Source: Acinetobacter puyangensis (GTDB taxonomy: Bacteria; Pseudomonadota; Gammaproteobacteria; Pseudomonadales; Moraxellaceae). Taken from it: DNA of 64,000 bases. The position numbers were made by a program, and so were the translations under genes. Positions 59,956 to 64,000 of the stretch are shown here, piece after piece (position 1 is the stretch's first letter; each line of letters starts with the position of its first letter). The notes beneath the pieces were generated by a model, which searched no databases, had not been told where the DNA came from, and saw only the letters and a list, made by a program, of their open reading frames with translations. Location of the stretch: positions 124,001-188,000 of the forward strand of contig NZ_OANT01000005.1 of the NCBI RefSeq assembly GCF_900096995.1, given 5' to 3'.

Positions 59956-64000
<4,045 letters not shown>

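Overview
The window looks like a chromosomal segment of an Acinetobacter-type gammaproteobacterium. Base composition is A+T-rich. Genus-level clues are adjacent dat-ddc genes (diaminobutyrate to 1,3-diaminopropane), a CsrA with a long acidic/His tail, a BLUF photoreceptor, a ureABCEFGJ urease operon, and a YadA-type adhesin next to epd. I cannot name the species. No tRNA, rRNA or CRISPR array was recognised.

Layout. 1-564: the 3' part of trmB. 734-4983: a complete FecI/FecR/TonB-receptor signalling module. 5111-7765: divergent nnr and queG. 8020-9414: a small unknown protein and an orphan Dam-type methylase, then an inverted-repeat element. 9857-12762: ddc and dat. 13308-14411: a DUF4385 gene and an internally deleted IS256-family remnant. 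14490-19421: a second iron-signalling module, with its receptor separated from fecIR by a Uma2-type nuclease gene. 19607-29423: a packed six-gene minus-strand run, DUF3649 / PepSY-TM / DUF3325 / MdtA / MdtB / MdtC. It diverges, across a strong Fur-box core, from a third fecI-fecR pair (29611-31098). That pair's likely receptor (31808-34279) lies beyond a decayed toxin-antitoxin remnant. 34663-43989 is largely housekeeping: a GST-like protein, ychF, an Ala-rich lipoprotein, fumC, a galE-like gene, tusDCB-tusE, aroQ and accBC. 44129-47617 is accessory: a frameshifted DUF2071 gene, small secreted proteins, the BLUF gene and a candidate sRNA. 47732-53879 is the urease operon with an embedded GNAT gene. 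54163-59888: csrA, lysC, alaS and epd. From 59956 to the window end runs the 3' part of a very large, repeat-rich trimeric autotransporter with a collagen-like segment.

How it fits together. About 34 kb carries three ECF sigma/anti-sigma pairs, three STN-type TonB receptors and a Fur-box-linked operon. That operon joins a PepSY ferri-siderophore-reductase-like protein to a tripartite RND pump. The most interesting hypothesis is an iron-responsive unit coupling siderophore uptake and reduction to siderophore export or recycling. No siderophore synthesis genes are in the window, although dat/ddc make building blocks used in some Acinetobacter siderophores. Substrates are inference.
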